Position numbers and translations under genes: made by a program. From NCBI RefSeq assembly GCF_002245625.1, contig NZ_NOIG01000003.1, positions 1 to 64,000 on the forward strand: a stretch of 64,000 nt of DNA, read 5' to 3'. Below, in pieces: positions 43,197 to 53,243 of the stretch; the stretch's first letter is position 1; each line of letters begins with the position of its first letter. Source of the DNA: Acidovorax kalamii (lineage in GTDB: Bacteria > Pseudomonadota > Gammaproteobacteria > Burkholderiales > Burkholderiaceae_C). The notes beneath the pieces were generated by a model. That model saw nothing but the letters and a program-made list of their open reading frames with translations, had not been told where the DNA came from and searched no databases.

Positions 43197-43895
43197 TTGT
43201 CTCCCACACCCTCCTCCCCTTCGACAGCCGCAGGCACCAAACGCGAGCGCCGCAAGGAGGCCCGCCCTGGCGAGCTACTGGAGGCCGCGCTCGACCTGTT
43301 TGTCGAAAAGGGCTTTGCCGCTACGCGTGTGGACGAGGTGGCTGCGCGGGCTGGGGTGTCCAAGGGCACTTTGTTCCTGTACTTCCCCAGCAAGGAAGAA
43401 CTGTTCAAGGCCGTGGTCCGCGAAAACATCGCGGGCCGGTTTGCCGAGTGGAACAACGAGCTGGAGAACTTTGCAGGCACCACCAGCGAGGTGCTGCGCT
43501 ACTGCTACCAGGTCTGGTGGGAGCGCATTGGCTGCACCAAGGCGTCGGGCATCACCAAGCTGATGCTCAGCGAAGCGCAAAACTTCCCCGAGATCGTCCA
43601 GTTCTACCAGCAGGAGGTGATCTTGCCCGGTCAGGCGCTGATCCGGCGCATCCTTGAGCGGGGCGTGGCGAGGGGCGAGTTCCGCCCCATGAACCCGGAT
43701 TACGCCGTGTACCTGGTGCTGGCGCCCATGATTTTCTTGATGCTGTGGAAACATTCCATCGGCGCCTGCGTGCCCGATGCCCTGGGCATGACGCCCGAGC
43801 AGTACATCGACATGCAGGCCGACAACATCCTGCACGGGCTGTGTGTGCGGTCCGGCACCAACCCGCCCGCCCCCTCCTTTTCAACCCCTGTCTGA
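43197..43895 (+). CDS. TetR/AcrR family regulator of the RND efflux locus
   Basis: This 232-residue regulator has a TetR helix-turn-helix in residues 25-70 (FVEKGFAATRVDEVAARAGV, SKGTLFLYFPSKEELF) and a ligand-binding C-terminal domain. The start is a TTG at 43197; the first clear helix begins near residue 15, so another start further in is possible. It is seven bases before the adaptor gene, hence the first gene of the efflux operon, and its probable operator lies upstream. It should repress the pump. Confidence 0.87.
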   Translation: MSPTPSSPSTAAGTKRERRKEARPGELLEAALDLFVEKGFAATRVDEVAARAGVSKGTLFLYFPSKEELFKAVVRENIAGRFAEWNNELENFAGTTSEVLRYCYQVWWERIGCTKASGITKLMLSEAQNFPEIVQFYQQEVILPGQALIRRILERGVARGEFRPMNPDYAVYLVLAPMIFLMLWKHSIGACVPDALGMTPEQYIDMQADNILHGLCVRSGTNPPAPSFSTPV

Positions 43896-43902
43896 TCAGA
43901 TC

Positions 43903-45081
43903 ATGAAACGCTGGATTCCCTGGGTGGCGGCAGCCATCGCCGTTGTGTTGGTGGGCAGTGGGGTCTGGCGTGCCATGGCCGCGCGGCAGGCGCAGCAAAA
44001 AGCCCTGAGCGAGGCCACCGCGCAGCGCGTGGCAGCGCCGCTGCAATTGGGTGCCGACGAGGTGCTGCGGGTGGCGCAGGTCAATCTGCCGCTCGGAGTG
44101 CCGGTGTCTGGCGCACTGCGGGCGGTGGATTCGGCCATGGTCAAGGCCCGCGTGGGCGGCGAGCTGCAGGGCCTCACGGTGCGTGAAGGCGACAGCGTGA
44201 AGGTGGGCCAGGAGGTGGCGCGCATCGACCCTACCGAGGCCCGTGCCCGCCTGCGGCAGGCGCAGCAGCAGGCCGATGCCGCCAAATCCCAGGTGGACAT
44301 CAACCAGCGCCAGTACACAAACAACCGCGCGCTGGTGGACCAGGGCTTTATTTCGCCCACTGCGCTGGTCACCTCCCAGGCCAGCCTGGAGGCCGCCCAG
44401 TCGAGCTACCAGGCGGCCGTGGCTGCCGCCGATGTGGCCCGCAAGGCGCTGGACGACACCGTGCTCAAAAGCCCCATCAGCGGCCAGGTGGCACAGCGCC
44501 TGGCGCAGCCGGGCGAACGCGTGGCGGTGGATGCCCGCATCATCGAGGTGGTGGATCTGTCGCGCCTGGAGCTGGAGGCGCTGCTGCCCCCGGCCGACTC
44601 CGTGGCCGTGCGTGTGGGCCAGAAGGCGCAACTGTCTGTCGAAGGCATGTCGGCACCGGTGACAGCCACGGTGGTGCGCATCAACCCTAGCGCCCAGGCG
44701 GGCAGCCGCACTGTGCCGGTGTACCTGCGCGTGGAGCAGGCCCAGAACGCGACGCCGCTGCGCCAGGGCCTCTTTGTGCAGGGCACGCTCGACACCGGCC
44801 GCGCCGATGTGCTGGCCGTGCCGCTCGATGCGGTGCGCACCGACAAGCCCGCGCCCTACCTCCAGACACTGAAAGATGGCCGCGTGGCCTATGCCGAAGT
44901 CAAGACGGGCACACGCGCGGTGGTCAATGGCCAGACCCTGGTGGCGGTGGAAGGAGTGCCTGTGGGCACCCCCGTGATTGCTGGCCGCATCGGCCAGTTG
45001 CGCGAGGGCACGGTTGTGTCTACCGCCGGGGCGGCCGCTGCGGCTGTCGCTGTGCCGGCAGCCTCCCGCACGGCCCCCTGA
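43903..45081 (+). CDS. RND efflux periplasmic adaptor (MFP)
   Basis: This 392-residue membrane-fusion protein has one N-terminal anchor (IPWVAAAIAVVLVGSGVW), a lipoyl-like domain (VKARVGGELQGLTVREGDSV), a helical hairpin (RQAQQQADAAKSQVDINQRQ region) and β-barrel and MP domains. It bridges the RND pump and a TolC-type channel. The start at 43903 has GATCAGATC upstream and no strong site. The stop is 15 bases from the RND gene. Confidence 0.9.
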   Translation: MKRWIPWVAAAIAVVLVGSGVWRAMAARQAQQKALSEATAQRVAAPLQLGADEVLRVAQVNLPLGVPVSGALRAVDSAMVKARVGGELQGLTVREGDSVKVGQEVARIDPTEARARLRQAQQQADAAKSQVDINQRQYTNNRALVDQGFISPTALVTSQASLEAAQSSYQAAVAAADVARKALDDTVLKSPISGQVAQRLAQPGERVAVDARIIEVVDLSRLELEALLPPADSVAVRVGQKAQLSVEGMSAPVTATVVRINPSAQAGSRTVPVYLRVEQAQNATPLRQGLFVQGTLDTGRADVLAVPLDAVRTDKPAPYLQTLKDGRVAYAEVKTGTRAVVNGQTLVAVEGVPVGTPVIAGRIGQLREGTVVSTAGAAAAAVAVPAASRTAP

Positions 45082-45096
45082 GCGCCCCGCCCCGCC

Positions 45097-48000
45097 ATGT
45101 GGTTCACCAAAGTCAGCCTGAAAAATCCCGTGTTCGCCACGATGGTGATGCTCGCCATCGTCGTGCTGGGTTTGTTCTCATACCAGCGCCTCAAGGTCGA
45201 TCAGTTCCCCAACATCGACTTCCCGGTGGTGGTGGTCACCGTGGACTATCCCGGAGCGTCGCCCGAAATTGTCGAGAGCGAAGTCACCAAGAAGATCGAG
45301 GAAGGCGTCAACTCGATTGCGGGCATCAACGCCCTCACCTCGCGCAGCTACGAAGGCACGGCGGTTGTCATCATCGAGTTCCAGTTGCACATCGACGGCC
45401 GCAAGGCCGCCGAGGACGTGCGCGAGAAGGTGGCCACTGTGCGCCCCAACCTGCGCACGGAGGTCAAGGAACCGCGTGTGCTGCGTTTCGACCCCGCGAG
45501 CCGCGCAGTGTGGTCGCTGGCCGTGTTGCCCGACGAAAAATCCGGCCGCAGCGCGGTGGAGCTGACCACCTGGGCCGAGCAGGTGCTGAAAAAGCGCCTG
45601 GAGAACGTGCGCGGCGTGGGCGCGGTGAACCTGGTGGGTGCCACCAAGCGCGAAATCAATATCTACCTGAACCCGCAGGCGCTGGAAGCCTTCGGCGTGA
45701 CGCCCGAGCAGGTGGCCAGCGCTGTGCGCAACGAAAACCAGGACCTGCCCGTGGGCGCCATCCGTTCGCTGGCGCAGGAGCGCGTGGTGCAGATCGACGC
45801 GCGCATGGAGCGGCCCGAGGACTTCGGCAAGATCATCGTGGCCCGCAAGAACGGCGCCCCGGTGCGCCTGGACCAGGTGGCCCGCGTGAACGACGGCGCG
45901 CAAGAGGTTGAAAGCCTGGCTTTGTACAACGGCCAGCGCACCCTGCTGCTGTCGGTGCAGAAGTCGCAGGGCGAAAACACCATCGAGGTGGTCGATGGCT
46001 TGAACGCGGCCGTGGCCGATCTCAAGAACCAGTTGCCCCCCGGCGTGCGGCTGGAGAGCATTGGCGACAGTTCGCGCCCCATCCGCGTGGCGGTGAACAA
46101 CGTGCGCCAGACGCTGATCGAGGGCGCGATCCTCACGGTGCTTATCGTCTTCCTGTTCCTGAACTCCTGGCGCTCCACCGTCATCACGGGGCTGACCCTG
46201 CCGATCGCGCTGATCGGCACGTTTTTGTTCATGAACATGTTCGGCTTCACCATCAACATGATCACGCTCATGGCTTTGAGCCTGTGCGTGGGCCTGTTGA
46301 TCGACGATGCCATCGTGGTGCGCGAGAACATCGTGCGCCATGTGCAGATGGGCAAGGGCGCGTATGACGCGGCCATGGACGGCACGCAGGAGATTGGCCT
46401 GGCCGTGCTGGCCACCACCCTGTCCATCGTGGCGGTGTTCATGCCCATCGGGTTCATGGGCGGCATCATCGGCAAGTTCTTCCACGAGTTCGGCATCACC
46501 ATCGTCGCGGCGGTGATGATCTCGATGTTCGTGAGCTTCACGCTCGACCCCATGATGTCGAGCATCTGGCACGACCCGAGCATCCACGCGCACGGCCAGA
46601 AAACAGAACCCGTCACCCTGTACGACAAGACGATTGGCCGCGTCACCGGCTGGTTTGACCGCGCCACCGATGCCATGGCCGAGGGCTATCAGCACATCCT
46701 GCGCTGGTCGCTGGTGCACAAGCTGGCGACCATGGCCATTGCCGTGGCGATCTTCGTGCTGAGCGTGGTCATGGTGCCGCTCCTGGGCACCGAGTTTGTG
46801 CCCAAGGCCGACTTTTCCGAGACCAGCCTCAACTTCTACACGCCCGTGGGTTCGTCGCTCGAAGCCACCGAAGCCAAGGCCAAACAGGTGGAAGGCATCC
46901 TGCGCGAGATGCCCGAGGTGCGCTACACGCTGTCCACCATCAACACGGGCAGCGCCCAGGGCAAGATCTACGCCAATATCTATGTGCGCCTGGTGGACCG
47001 CAAGGACCGCAGCCGCAGCGTGGACCAGATGTCCGACGTGCTGCGCGAACGCCTGAAAACCGTGCCCGGCATCACCATCACCCACGTGGGCCTGCTGGAT
47101 GCCGTGGGTGGCAACAAGCAGGTGGAGTTCTCGCTGCAAGGCCCCGACCTGCAGGAGCTGGAACGCCTGACCAAGGTGGTCACCGAGAAGATCCGCGACA
47201 TTCCCGGCCTGGTGGACCTGGATACCAGCGCCAAGCCCAACAAGCCGGTGATTGCACTGGAGGTCAAGCGCGATGTGGCGTCGGACCTGGGCCTGTCGGT
47301 GGCGCCCATGGCTGCATCGCTGCGCACCCTGGTCGCAGGCACCACGGTGGGCAACTGGCGTGCGCCCGACGACCAGACCTACGACGTGAACGTGCGCCTG
47401 GCCCCTGAGGCCCGCACCCAGCCCGCCGACCTGGAGCGCCTGCCCTTTGCGCTCACGGCCGCCGACGGCACCACGCGCATCGTGCGCCTGAACCAGGTGG
47501 CCCGCGTGACCGAATCCACCGGCGCCAACCAGATCAACCGGCGCGACCTGACCCGCGAAGTGGCCGTGAACGCCAACGTGTCCCAGCGCTCGGCTGGCGA
47601 GGTGTCGGGTGACATCAAGAAGGCGCTCGACACCGTGGCCTTCCCGCCCGGCTACCGCTACCAGTTCGGTGGCTCCACCAAGAACATGGCCGAATCGTTC
47701 GGCTACGCCATCTCGGCCCTGGCCATGGCCATCATCTTCATCTACATGATCCTGGCGAGCCAGTTCAAGAGCTTCCTGCAGCCGCTGGCGCTCATGACCT
47801 CGCTGCCGCTCACGCTGATTGGCGTGGTTCTGGCGCTGTTGATGTTCCGCTCCACGCTGTCGATGTTCTCCATCATCGGCGTGGTGATGCTCATGGGCCT
47901 GGTGACCAAGAACGCCATCCTGCTGGTGGACTTTGCGATCCGCGCCCGCGAAGAGCATGTGAACGACGCAGGTCAGACCGTGCTCGGCCTGCCCCGTGCC

Positions 48001-48282
48001 GAGGCCCTGCTGCTGGCCGCCCGCGTGCGGCTGCGCCCCATCCTCATGACCACGCTGGCCATGATCTTTGGCATGGTGCCGCTGGCGTTTGCGCTCTCCG
48101 AAGGCTCCGAGCAACGTGCGCCCATGGGCCAGGCGGTGATTGGCGGGGTCATCACCTCGTCGCTGCTCACGCTGGTGGTGGTGCCGGTGGTGTATTGCTA
48201 CATGGATGATCTGGCCCGCTGGGCGCGCCGCAAGTTCGCCGGTGCGCCTGCAACGCCCAGTAAAATCGAGGGTTTGTCCTAG
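45097..48282 (+). CDS. RND family inner-membrane efflux transporter
   Basis: This 1061-residue AcrB/HAE1-family pump has 12 membrane helices in two halves with large periplasmic loops. Proton-relay residues are visible: the Asp pair in LLIDDAIVV (TM4) and Lys in LVTKNAILLVDF (TM10). The N-terminal KNPVFATMVMLAIVVLGLFS segment is standard. Substrates cannot be read from the sequence; drugs, solvents or metals are possible. It is co-directional with the adaptor, then pcm, rhodanese and the channel gene. Confidence 0.94.
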   Translation: MWFTKVSLKNPVFATMVMLAIVVLGLFSYQRLKVDQFPNIDFPVVVVTVDYPGASPEIVESEVTKKIEEGVNSIAGINALTSRSYEGTAVVIIEFQLHIDGRKAAEDVREKVATVRPNLRTEVKEPRVLRFDPASRAVWSLAVLPDEKSGRSAVELTTWAEQVLKKRLENVRGVGAVNLVGATKREINIYLNPQALEAFGVTPEQVASAVRNENQDLPVGAIRSLAQERVVQIDARMERPEDFGKIIVARKNGAPVRLDQVARVNDGAQEVESLALYNGQRTLLLSVQKSQGENTIEVVDGLNAAVADLKNQLPPGVRLESIGDSSRPIRVAVNNVRQTLIEGAILTVLIVFLFLNSWRSTVITGLTLPIALIGTFLFMNMFGFTINMITLMALSLCVGLLIDDAIVVRENIVRHVQMGKGAYDAAMDGTQEIGLAVLATTLSIVAVFMPIGFMGGIIGKFFHEFGITIVAAVMISMFVSFTLDPMMSSIWHDPSIHAHGQKTEPVTLYDKTIGRVTGWFDRATDAMAEGYQHILRWSLVHKLATMAIAVAIFVLSVVMVPLLGTEFVPKADFSETSLNFYTPVGSSLEATEAKAKQVEGILREMPEVRYTLSTINTGSAQGKIYANIYVRLVDRKDRSRSVDQMSDVLRERLKTVPGITITHVGLLDAVGGNKQVEFSLQGPDLQELERLTKVVTEKIRDIPGLVDLDTSAKPNKPVIALEVKRDVASDLGLSVAPMAASLRTLVAGTTVGNWRAPDDQTYDVNVRLAPEARTQPADLERLPFALTAADGTTRIVRLNQVARVTESTGANQINRRDLTREVAVNANVSQRSAGEVSGDIKKALDTVAFPPGYRYQFGGSTKNMAESFGYAISALAMAIIFIYMILASQFKSFLQPLALMTSLPLTLIGVVLALLMFRSTLSMFSIIGVVMLMGLVTKNAILLVDFAIRAREEHVNDAGQTVLGLPRAEALLLAARVRLRPILMTTLAMIFGMVPLAFALSEGSEQRAPMGQAVIGGVITSSLLTLVVVPVVYCYMDDLARWARRKFAGAPATPSKIEGLS

Positions 48283-48306
48283 ACGCCCGCCCCACGGAGA
48301 TATTCC

Positions 48307-49020
48307 ATGAACATGCCCCTGAACACGTCCGCCAACATCAGCGACCCCGTCGCCCAGGCCCGCTACAACATGATCGAGCAGCAGATCCGCCCCTGGAACG
48401 TGCTCGACGCCGACGTGCTCGACCTGCTGGCCGTGGTGCGCCGCGAAGACTTTGTGCCCCCAGCCTACCGCAGCATGGCATTCATGGACATCGAAGTGCC
48501 CCTGCTGGGCGCCAACAGCGAAGAGGCCGTGCGCCAGGGCCACAGCATGCTGCAGCCGCGCGTGGAAGCCCGCATCCTGCAAGACCTGCAAATCAAGCCC
48601 ACCGACCGCGTGCTCGAAATCGGCGCAGGCTCGGGCTACATGGCCGCCCTGCTGGCCCACCGTGCCGAGCGCGTGGTGTCCCTCGAAATCAACCCCGAAC
48701 TGGCCGAAATGGCCCGTGAGAACCTGCGCGACGCCGGCATTCAGAACGCCGATGTGCGTCAGGGCGACGGCGCCCGCGATGCGGTCCCGGACGGCCCGTT
48801 CGACGTGATCGTGCTCAGCGGCTCGGTGGCCGAAGTGCCCGCCGCCCTGCTGGCGCTGCTGAAAGACGGCGGCCGCCTGGGCGCTATCGTGGGCAACGAT
48901 CCCGTGATGCGCTTCACCGTGACGCGCCGCAGCGGCGACCGTTTCGAGACCACCTCGCCCTGGGACACCATCGCGCCCCGCCTGGTGAACTTCCCCGAGC
49001 CCTCCGGCTTCACCTTCTGA
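48307..49020 (+). CDS. pcm: Protein-L-isoaspartate O-methyltransferase
   Basis: This 237-residue methyltransferase repairs or tags isoaspartyl residues in damaged proteins. The SAM-binding motif is VLEIGAGSGYMAALLA, followed by VVSLEINPELAE, and the family N-terminus (YNMIEQQIRPWNVLD, VRREDFVPPAYR) is intact. It lies 24 bases after the RND gene and 22 before the rhodanese gene. Confidence 0.93.
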   Translation: MNMPLNTSANISDPVAQARYNMIEQQIRPWNVLDADVLDLLAVVRREDFVPPAYRSMAFMDIEVPLLGANSEEAVRQGHSMLQPRVEARILQDLQIKPTDRVLEIGAGSGYMAALLAHRAERVVSLEINPELAEMARENLRDAGIQNADVRQGDGARDAVPDGPFDVIVLSGSVAEVPAALLALLKDGGRLGAIVGNDPVMRFTVTRRSGDRFETTSPWDTIAPRLVNFPEPSGFTF

Positions 49021-49042
49021 TTACCGTCCTTCGGAGTTCTGC

Positions 49043-49396
49043 ATGATCGATCACGTCCGCCCTGCCCAGCTGTCTGCCTGGTTCGCCACGGCACCCGAAG
49101 GCAGCCAGCCCCTGGTGCTGGACGTGCGCGAACCCTGGGAGCTGCAAACCGCCAGCGTGCGCGCTGAGGGCTTCGAGCTGGTGGCCATCCCCATGGGCGA
49201 GCTGCCCGCGCGGCTGGCCGAGCTGGACGCTGCCCTTCAGGCGCAACGCCCCATCGCCTGCCTGTGCCACCACGGCGCACGCAGCCTGCGGGTGGCCGCG
49301 TTTTTGCAGCACAACGGTTTTGAACGGTTGGCCAACATCACTGGCGGCATTGAGGCCTGGTCGCATGAAAACGACCCCGCCGTGCCCCGGTACTGA
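49043..49396 (+). CDS. Rhodanese domain protein
   Basis: This 117-residue protein is a single rhodanese/sulfurtransferase domain. The active-site loop reads CLCHHGARS with the catalytic Cys, and LVLDVREPWEL is the typical N-terminal strand. Substrate unknown. It sits between pcm and the TolC-type gene, an order that is conserved in β-proteobacteria. Confidence 0.93.
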   Translation: MIDHVRPAQLSAWFATAPEGSQPLVLDVREPWELQTASVRAEGFELVAIPMGELPARLAELDAALQAQRPIACLCHHGARSLRVAAFLQHNGFERLANITGGIEAWSHENDPAVPRY

Positions 49397-49471
49397 CGTT
49401 TTGCCACGGCCCACGACCGCCCCGCTCGCTCGCATCTTCCATCGAACCGCAGACCCTTCCGAAGGACCTCC

Positions 49472-50806
49472 ATGACACCGTTCCGGCCTCTTTCCCTGTC
49501 CCTTCTGTCCCTGGCACTGGGTGCGGCGCTCACCGCCCCGGCGCAGGCCCAGAGCCTGCTGGAGCTGGTGGAGTCGGCCCGCACCTATGACACGGCCTGG
49601 CAGTCGGCCCGCGCCCAACTGGATGCGGCCGGCCGCAAGGCCGACCAGGCCCGCGCGGGCCTGCTGCCCTCGGCGGCGCTCACGGGTGGCCTTACCCGCA
49701 GCAATGTGGAGCTGAGCAAGCCCAAAATTGAAAACACCGGCACGGCACAGACGGTGGGCATCAATGCCTCGCAGCCGCTGTACCGCCCGGCCAACCGCAT
49801 CACCCTGGAGCAAGGCCAGCGCGGTGTGGACGTGGCCCAGGCCCAGCTCGATGCAGCCACCCAAGACCTGCTGGTGCGCGTGAGCCAGGCCTACTTTGAC
49901 GTGCTGGCCGCGCAGGACACCCTGACCTTTGTGCAGGCCCAGAAAGCCGCCGTGTCCGAACAACTGGCCTCGGCCAAGCGCAATTTCGAGGTGGGCACCA
50001 CCACCGTCACCGACTCCCGCGAAGCCCAGGCCCGCTACGACCTGGTGATCGCGCAGGAGATCGCCGCTGAAAACGATCTGCGCGTGAAGCGCCTGGCGCT
50101 GGACCAGCTCGTGGGCATCACCGGCACCCAGCCGCGCCCCCTGGCCCTGCCCCTGCAGCTGCCCAGCGTGCAGCCCGCCAACGTGGCCACCTGGGTGGAC
50201 ACGGCGCGCGACCAGCAGCCCGGCGTGCGCCAGGCCGCCATTGCGCTCGACATCGCCCGGCTGGAAACCAAAAAAGCCGAAACCGGCCACCTGCCCACCG
50301 TGGACCTGCAGGCGGGTTACAACGTCACGCGCAACCTCAACGGCACCATCAGTGCCCCCGGCGTGACCAGCCGCAGCAACGCCGCCAGCGTGGGCGTGGC
50401 ACTGAACATGCCGCTGTTTGCGGGTTTTGCGGTGCAAAACCGCGTCAAGGAAACCCTGGCCCTGGAAGAAAAAGCCACGGCCGACCTGGAAACCGCGCGC
50501 CGCAATGTGGCCCAGGCCACGCGCGCGGCCTACTTCGGCGTGCAGTCCGGCCAGGGCCAAGTGCAGGCGCTTGAAGCCGCCGAGGCCTCCAGCCAGAGCG
50601 CGCTGGATGCCAACAAGCTGGGCTATCAGGTGGGCGTGCGCATCAACATCGACGTGCTCAACGCCCAGAGCCAGCTGTTCCAGACCAAGCGCGACCTGGC
50701 CCAGGCGCGCTACAACGTGCTGCTGGGCACGCTCAAGCTGCGCCAGGCGGCAGGCACGCTCACGCAACAGGACATCGAAGCCATCAACGCGCTGCTGGTG
50801 AAGTAA
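49472..50806 (+). CDS. TolC-family outer-membrane channel
   Basis: This 444-residue protein has a signal peptide (about 1-25, AQA cut site) and the two internal repeats of a TolC-type channel (SQAYFDVLAAQDTLTF and ATRAAYFGVQSGQGQ are the paired helix starts). The N-terminal LLELVESARTYDTAW matches TolC proteins. It completes the RND pump and adaptor into a tripartite system, or serves type I secretion. The downstream convergent gene ends four bases away, so no terminator separates them. Confidence 0.9.
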   Translation: MTPFRPLSLSLLSLALGAALTAPAQAQSLLELVESARTYDTAWQSARAQLDAAGRKADQARAGLLPSAALTGGLTRSNVELSKPKIENTGTAQTVGINASQPLYRPANRITLEQGQRGVDVAQAQLDAATQDLLVRVSQAYFDVLAAQDTLTFVQAQKAAVSEQLASAKRNFEVGTTTVTDSREAQARYDLVIAQEIAAENDLRVKRLALDQLVGITGTQPRPLALPLQLPSVQPANVATWVDTARDQQPGVRQAAIALDIARLETKKAETGHLPTVDLQAGYNVTRNLNGTISAPGVTSRSNAASVGVALNMPLFAGFAVQNRVKETLALEEKATADLETARRNVAQATRAAYFGVQSGQGQVQALEAAEASSQSALDANKLGYQVGVRINIDVLNAQSQLFQTKRDLAQARYNVLLGTLKLRQAAGTLTQQDIEAINALLVK

Positions 50807-50810
50807 GCCC

Positions 50811-53114
50811 TCAGATCACCGCATCGGGGATGTTGCTCTCTTCCCCGGCCAGCACCTGCGGGTGCGCGCGCAGCTGGTCGGCCGCCATGGGCCGCCCCAG
50901 CAGGTATCCCTGCTGGTAGTCGCAGCCTTCGGCCTTGAGGATTTCGTACTGGCGCCAGGTTTCTACCCCCTCGGCCACCACGTTGAGGTGCAGGCTGTGC
51001 GCCATCGAGATGATGGCGCGCACCAGCGAATGGTTGCGGCTGCTCTCCTGCAGGCCCATCACAAAGCTGCGGTCGATCTTGACGGTGTTGAGGCTGAAGC
51101 GTGAGAGGTAGCTCAGAGAGGAGTAGCCGGTGCCGAAGTCGTCCAGCGACAGCCCCACCCCGGCGTCGTGCAGGCGGTGCAGCAGCGCGGGCAGGTCTTC
51201 CTGGTCGCTGGCTAGCAGGGTCTCGGTCAGCTCCAGCTCGATGCACGCGGGGGGCACGCCATAGCGCTCCAGCAGGGCAAACACCTGGCTCTCAAACCCG
51301 GGCTGCGCAAACTGCCGCACCGACACATTGATGCTGACCACCGGTGCCAGACCCGGCTGGGCCCGCCACTGCGCGGCCTGGCGGATCGCCTCTTCCAGAA
51401 TCCATTGCCCCACTTCCAGGATGAGCGATGACTCCTCGGCAGCCGGGATGAAACGCCCGGGCGGCACCCAGCCGAGTTGCGGGTTTTCCCAGCGCACCAG
51501 TGCCTCGGCCTTGGTCATGCGGCCGGTGCTGCAGCTGTAGATGGGCTGGTAGTGCAGGCGCAGCTCCCCGCGCGGCACGGCCTGGCGCAGGGCAGACTCC
51601 AGCCGCAGCGATTCGGCCAGGCGTTCGTCCATGTCCGACTCGAAGAAACACCAGCTGCCCCGCCCGCGCGCCTTCGACTCGTACATGGCCACCTCGGCGT
51701 GCTGTAGCAGCACCGAGGCCTTGAGGCCCTCGCGCCCCGAAAACGCGACGCCAATAGTGGCTTCGATCTGGTACTCCATGCCGTCGGCGGAACAGAACTG
51801 GCGCCGGATCAGCTGCAGCAGCGCCAGCGCACGGGCCTCGACCTCCAGGATGCTCATGAGCGATGGCAGCCCCGCCATCACCAGCGCAAACTCGTCACCG
51901 CTCAGACGCGCCAGCAGGTCGCCGGGCTTGAGCTGGGCCTGCAGGGCCCGGGCGATGTCGCGCAGGATCTCGTCGCCGAAGGCGTGGCCCAGCGTGTCGT
52001 TCACCTTCTTGAAATGGTCCAGATCGATGAGCAGCACGGCGCACTGCGTGTGCTGGCGGTGCGCGATCCAGAGCACGGCGTCGAGCTGCTGCTCCAGAAA
52101 GCGCCGGTTGGGGAGGCCCGTCAACTGGTCGGTGTTGGCCTGGTGCAAGCGCTCCTCCTCGCCCCGCTTGCGCTCGCTCAGGTCGCGGATCAGGCCCAGG
52201 ATGACGGGATAGCCCAGATCCATGTAGCTGGAGAAGATGATTTCTGCCGGGAACGGCTCGCCCCGCGCAGGGGTGACCGAACGCTCCAGGCGCATGGGCT
52301 CGTCCATGGGGCCCGACTGGACCATGGCATTGACCTTGCGGAACATGGCCTCGGCCTCTTCCTGCTCCTGGGTCAGCAGCGGCACCTGCTGGCCCTCCAG
52401 CTCTGAGGGGGAGGTGTGGCCCGCCAGCTGGGCAAACCGGTCGTTGCAAAACAATATCTTGCCGTCGAGCCTGCGGGCCACCAGCGCGTCGGGCAGGTGC
52501 TTGATCACGTTCGACAGCCGCTGCCGCGTCTGCGCAATGGCTGCGTCCACCAGCACCAGCCCCAGCAACACGCTGGAGACCCAGCCCACGGCCAGGATGT
52601 CCGGGTTCTGAAACGGCGTGCCAATGGTGGACGGGTCCAGGAAGTAGAGCAGGAAGGCCCCGGTCTTGAGGGAAAACGCCGCCGCCAGCAGCCGGTAGTG
52701 CATGCGCAGGCAGAGGTAGGCCGACACCCCGTACACCAGCATCATCAGCCCCAGCACCAGGATGCTTCCCGCGTTTTTGTCCCCCCCAAAGCCCACCACC
52801 GCGATCAGAAACGCCACGCCCAGGCTGCGCCCGATCAGGGTGCCGGGGCCGATGATGCGGCCCCTGAGGAAGTTGGTGCCCCCGTGCAGGCTGGCCAGAA
52901 AGAAGCCGGTGAGCAGCGTGGCCACCGCGCCCAGCCACGGCGATTCAGGCTGCAGGTGGTAGCGGTAGCCGGTGAAGGTGGCCCCGGCGAGCGACAGGTG
53001 GGCAATGCCCCAGAGCAGCGTGGCCTGGTTCAGGCGGGCACTGCTCCAGCCGATCAGGAACGCCACGCCCAGAATCGCGAGTGCCGCAACGCCCAGGTCG
53101 TGAACAGGAACCAC
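50811..53114 (-). CDS. Membrane PAS/GGDEF/EAL cyclic-di-GMP protein
   Basis: This 767-residue protein has seven hydrophobic segments in its first 200 residues, one PAS domain, a GGDEF domain reading SGDEF with KPGD where the RxxD inhibitory site would be, and an EAL domain that keeps its full set of residues (EALVRW, NVSVRQF, ELTETLL, LDDFGTGYSS, KIDRSF, AEGVET). The EAL half is thus likely active, so the protein is more probably a phosphodiesterase. It is convergent with the tolC-type gene and upstream on the minus strand of waaA. Confidence 0.88.
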   Translation of the reverse strand: MVPVHDLGVAALAILGVAFLIGWSSARLNQATLLWGIAHLSLAGATFTGYRYHLQPESPWLGAVATLLTGFFLASLHGGTNFLRGRIIGPGTLIGRSLGVAFLIAVVGFGGDKNAGSILVLGLMMLVYGVSAYLCLRMHYRLLAAAFSLKTGAFLLYFLDPSTIGTPFQNPDILAVGWVSSVLLGLVLVDAAIAQTRQRLSNVIKHLPDALVARRLDGKILFCNDRFAQLAGHTSPSELEGQQVPLLTQEQEEAEAMFRKVNAMVQSGPMDEPMRLERSVTPARGEPFPAEIIFSSYMDLGYPVILGLIRDLSERKRGEEERLHQANTDQLTGLPNRRFLEQQLDAVLWIAHRQHTQCAVLLIDLDHFKKVNDTLGHAFGDEILRDIARALQAQLKPGDLLARLSGDEFALVMAGLPSLMSILEVEARALALLQLIRRQFCSADGMEYQIEATIGVAFSGREGLKASVLLQHAEVAMYESKARGRGSWCFFESDMDERLAESLRLESALRQAVPRGELRLHYQPIYSCSTGRMTKAEALVRWENPQLGWVPPGRFIPAAEESSLILEVGQWILEEAIRQAAQWRAQPGLAPVVSINVSVRQFAQPGFESQVFALLERYGVPPACIELELTETLLASDQEDLPALLHRLHDAGVGLSLDDFGTGYSSLSYLSRFSLNTVKIDRSFVMGLQESSRNHSLVRAIISMAHSLHLNVVAEGVETWRQYEILKAEGCDYQQGYLLGRPMAADQLRAHPQVLAGEESNIPDAVI

Positions 53115-53243
53115 AGGACACCGCCAGTTACAGTTGTTTCACGCCATCCTAGCGGGTGCGGCTTACTTTGTGCTTAGGGTCTGCCGCAATCAAGCGATGG
53201 CAAGCCGATGATGGGCGGCCCGTGTTTCACGGGCGCCAAGCCG

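Noticed and set aside
45178-48660. A very long open frame on the minus strand across the RND gene
   Set aside because: It is antisense to a clear RND pump, has His/Gln/Arg-rich, low-complexity translation and no domain. High GC codon bias creates such mirror frames.
53218-53234. GCCCGTG-3-CACGGGC hairpin after waaA as a terminator
   Set aside because: It is a perfect small hairpin but has no T-run on the waaA strand, so I do not list it as a terminator.
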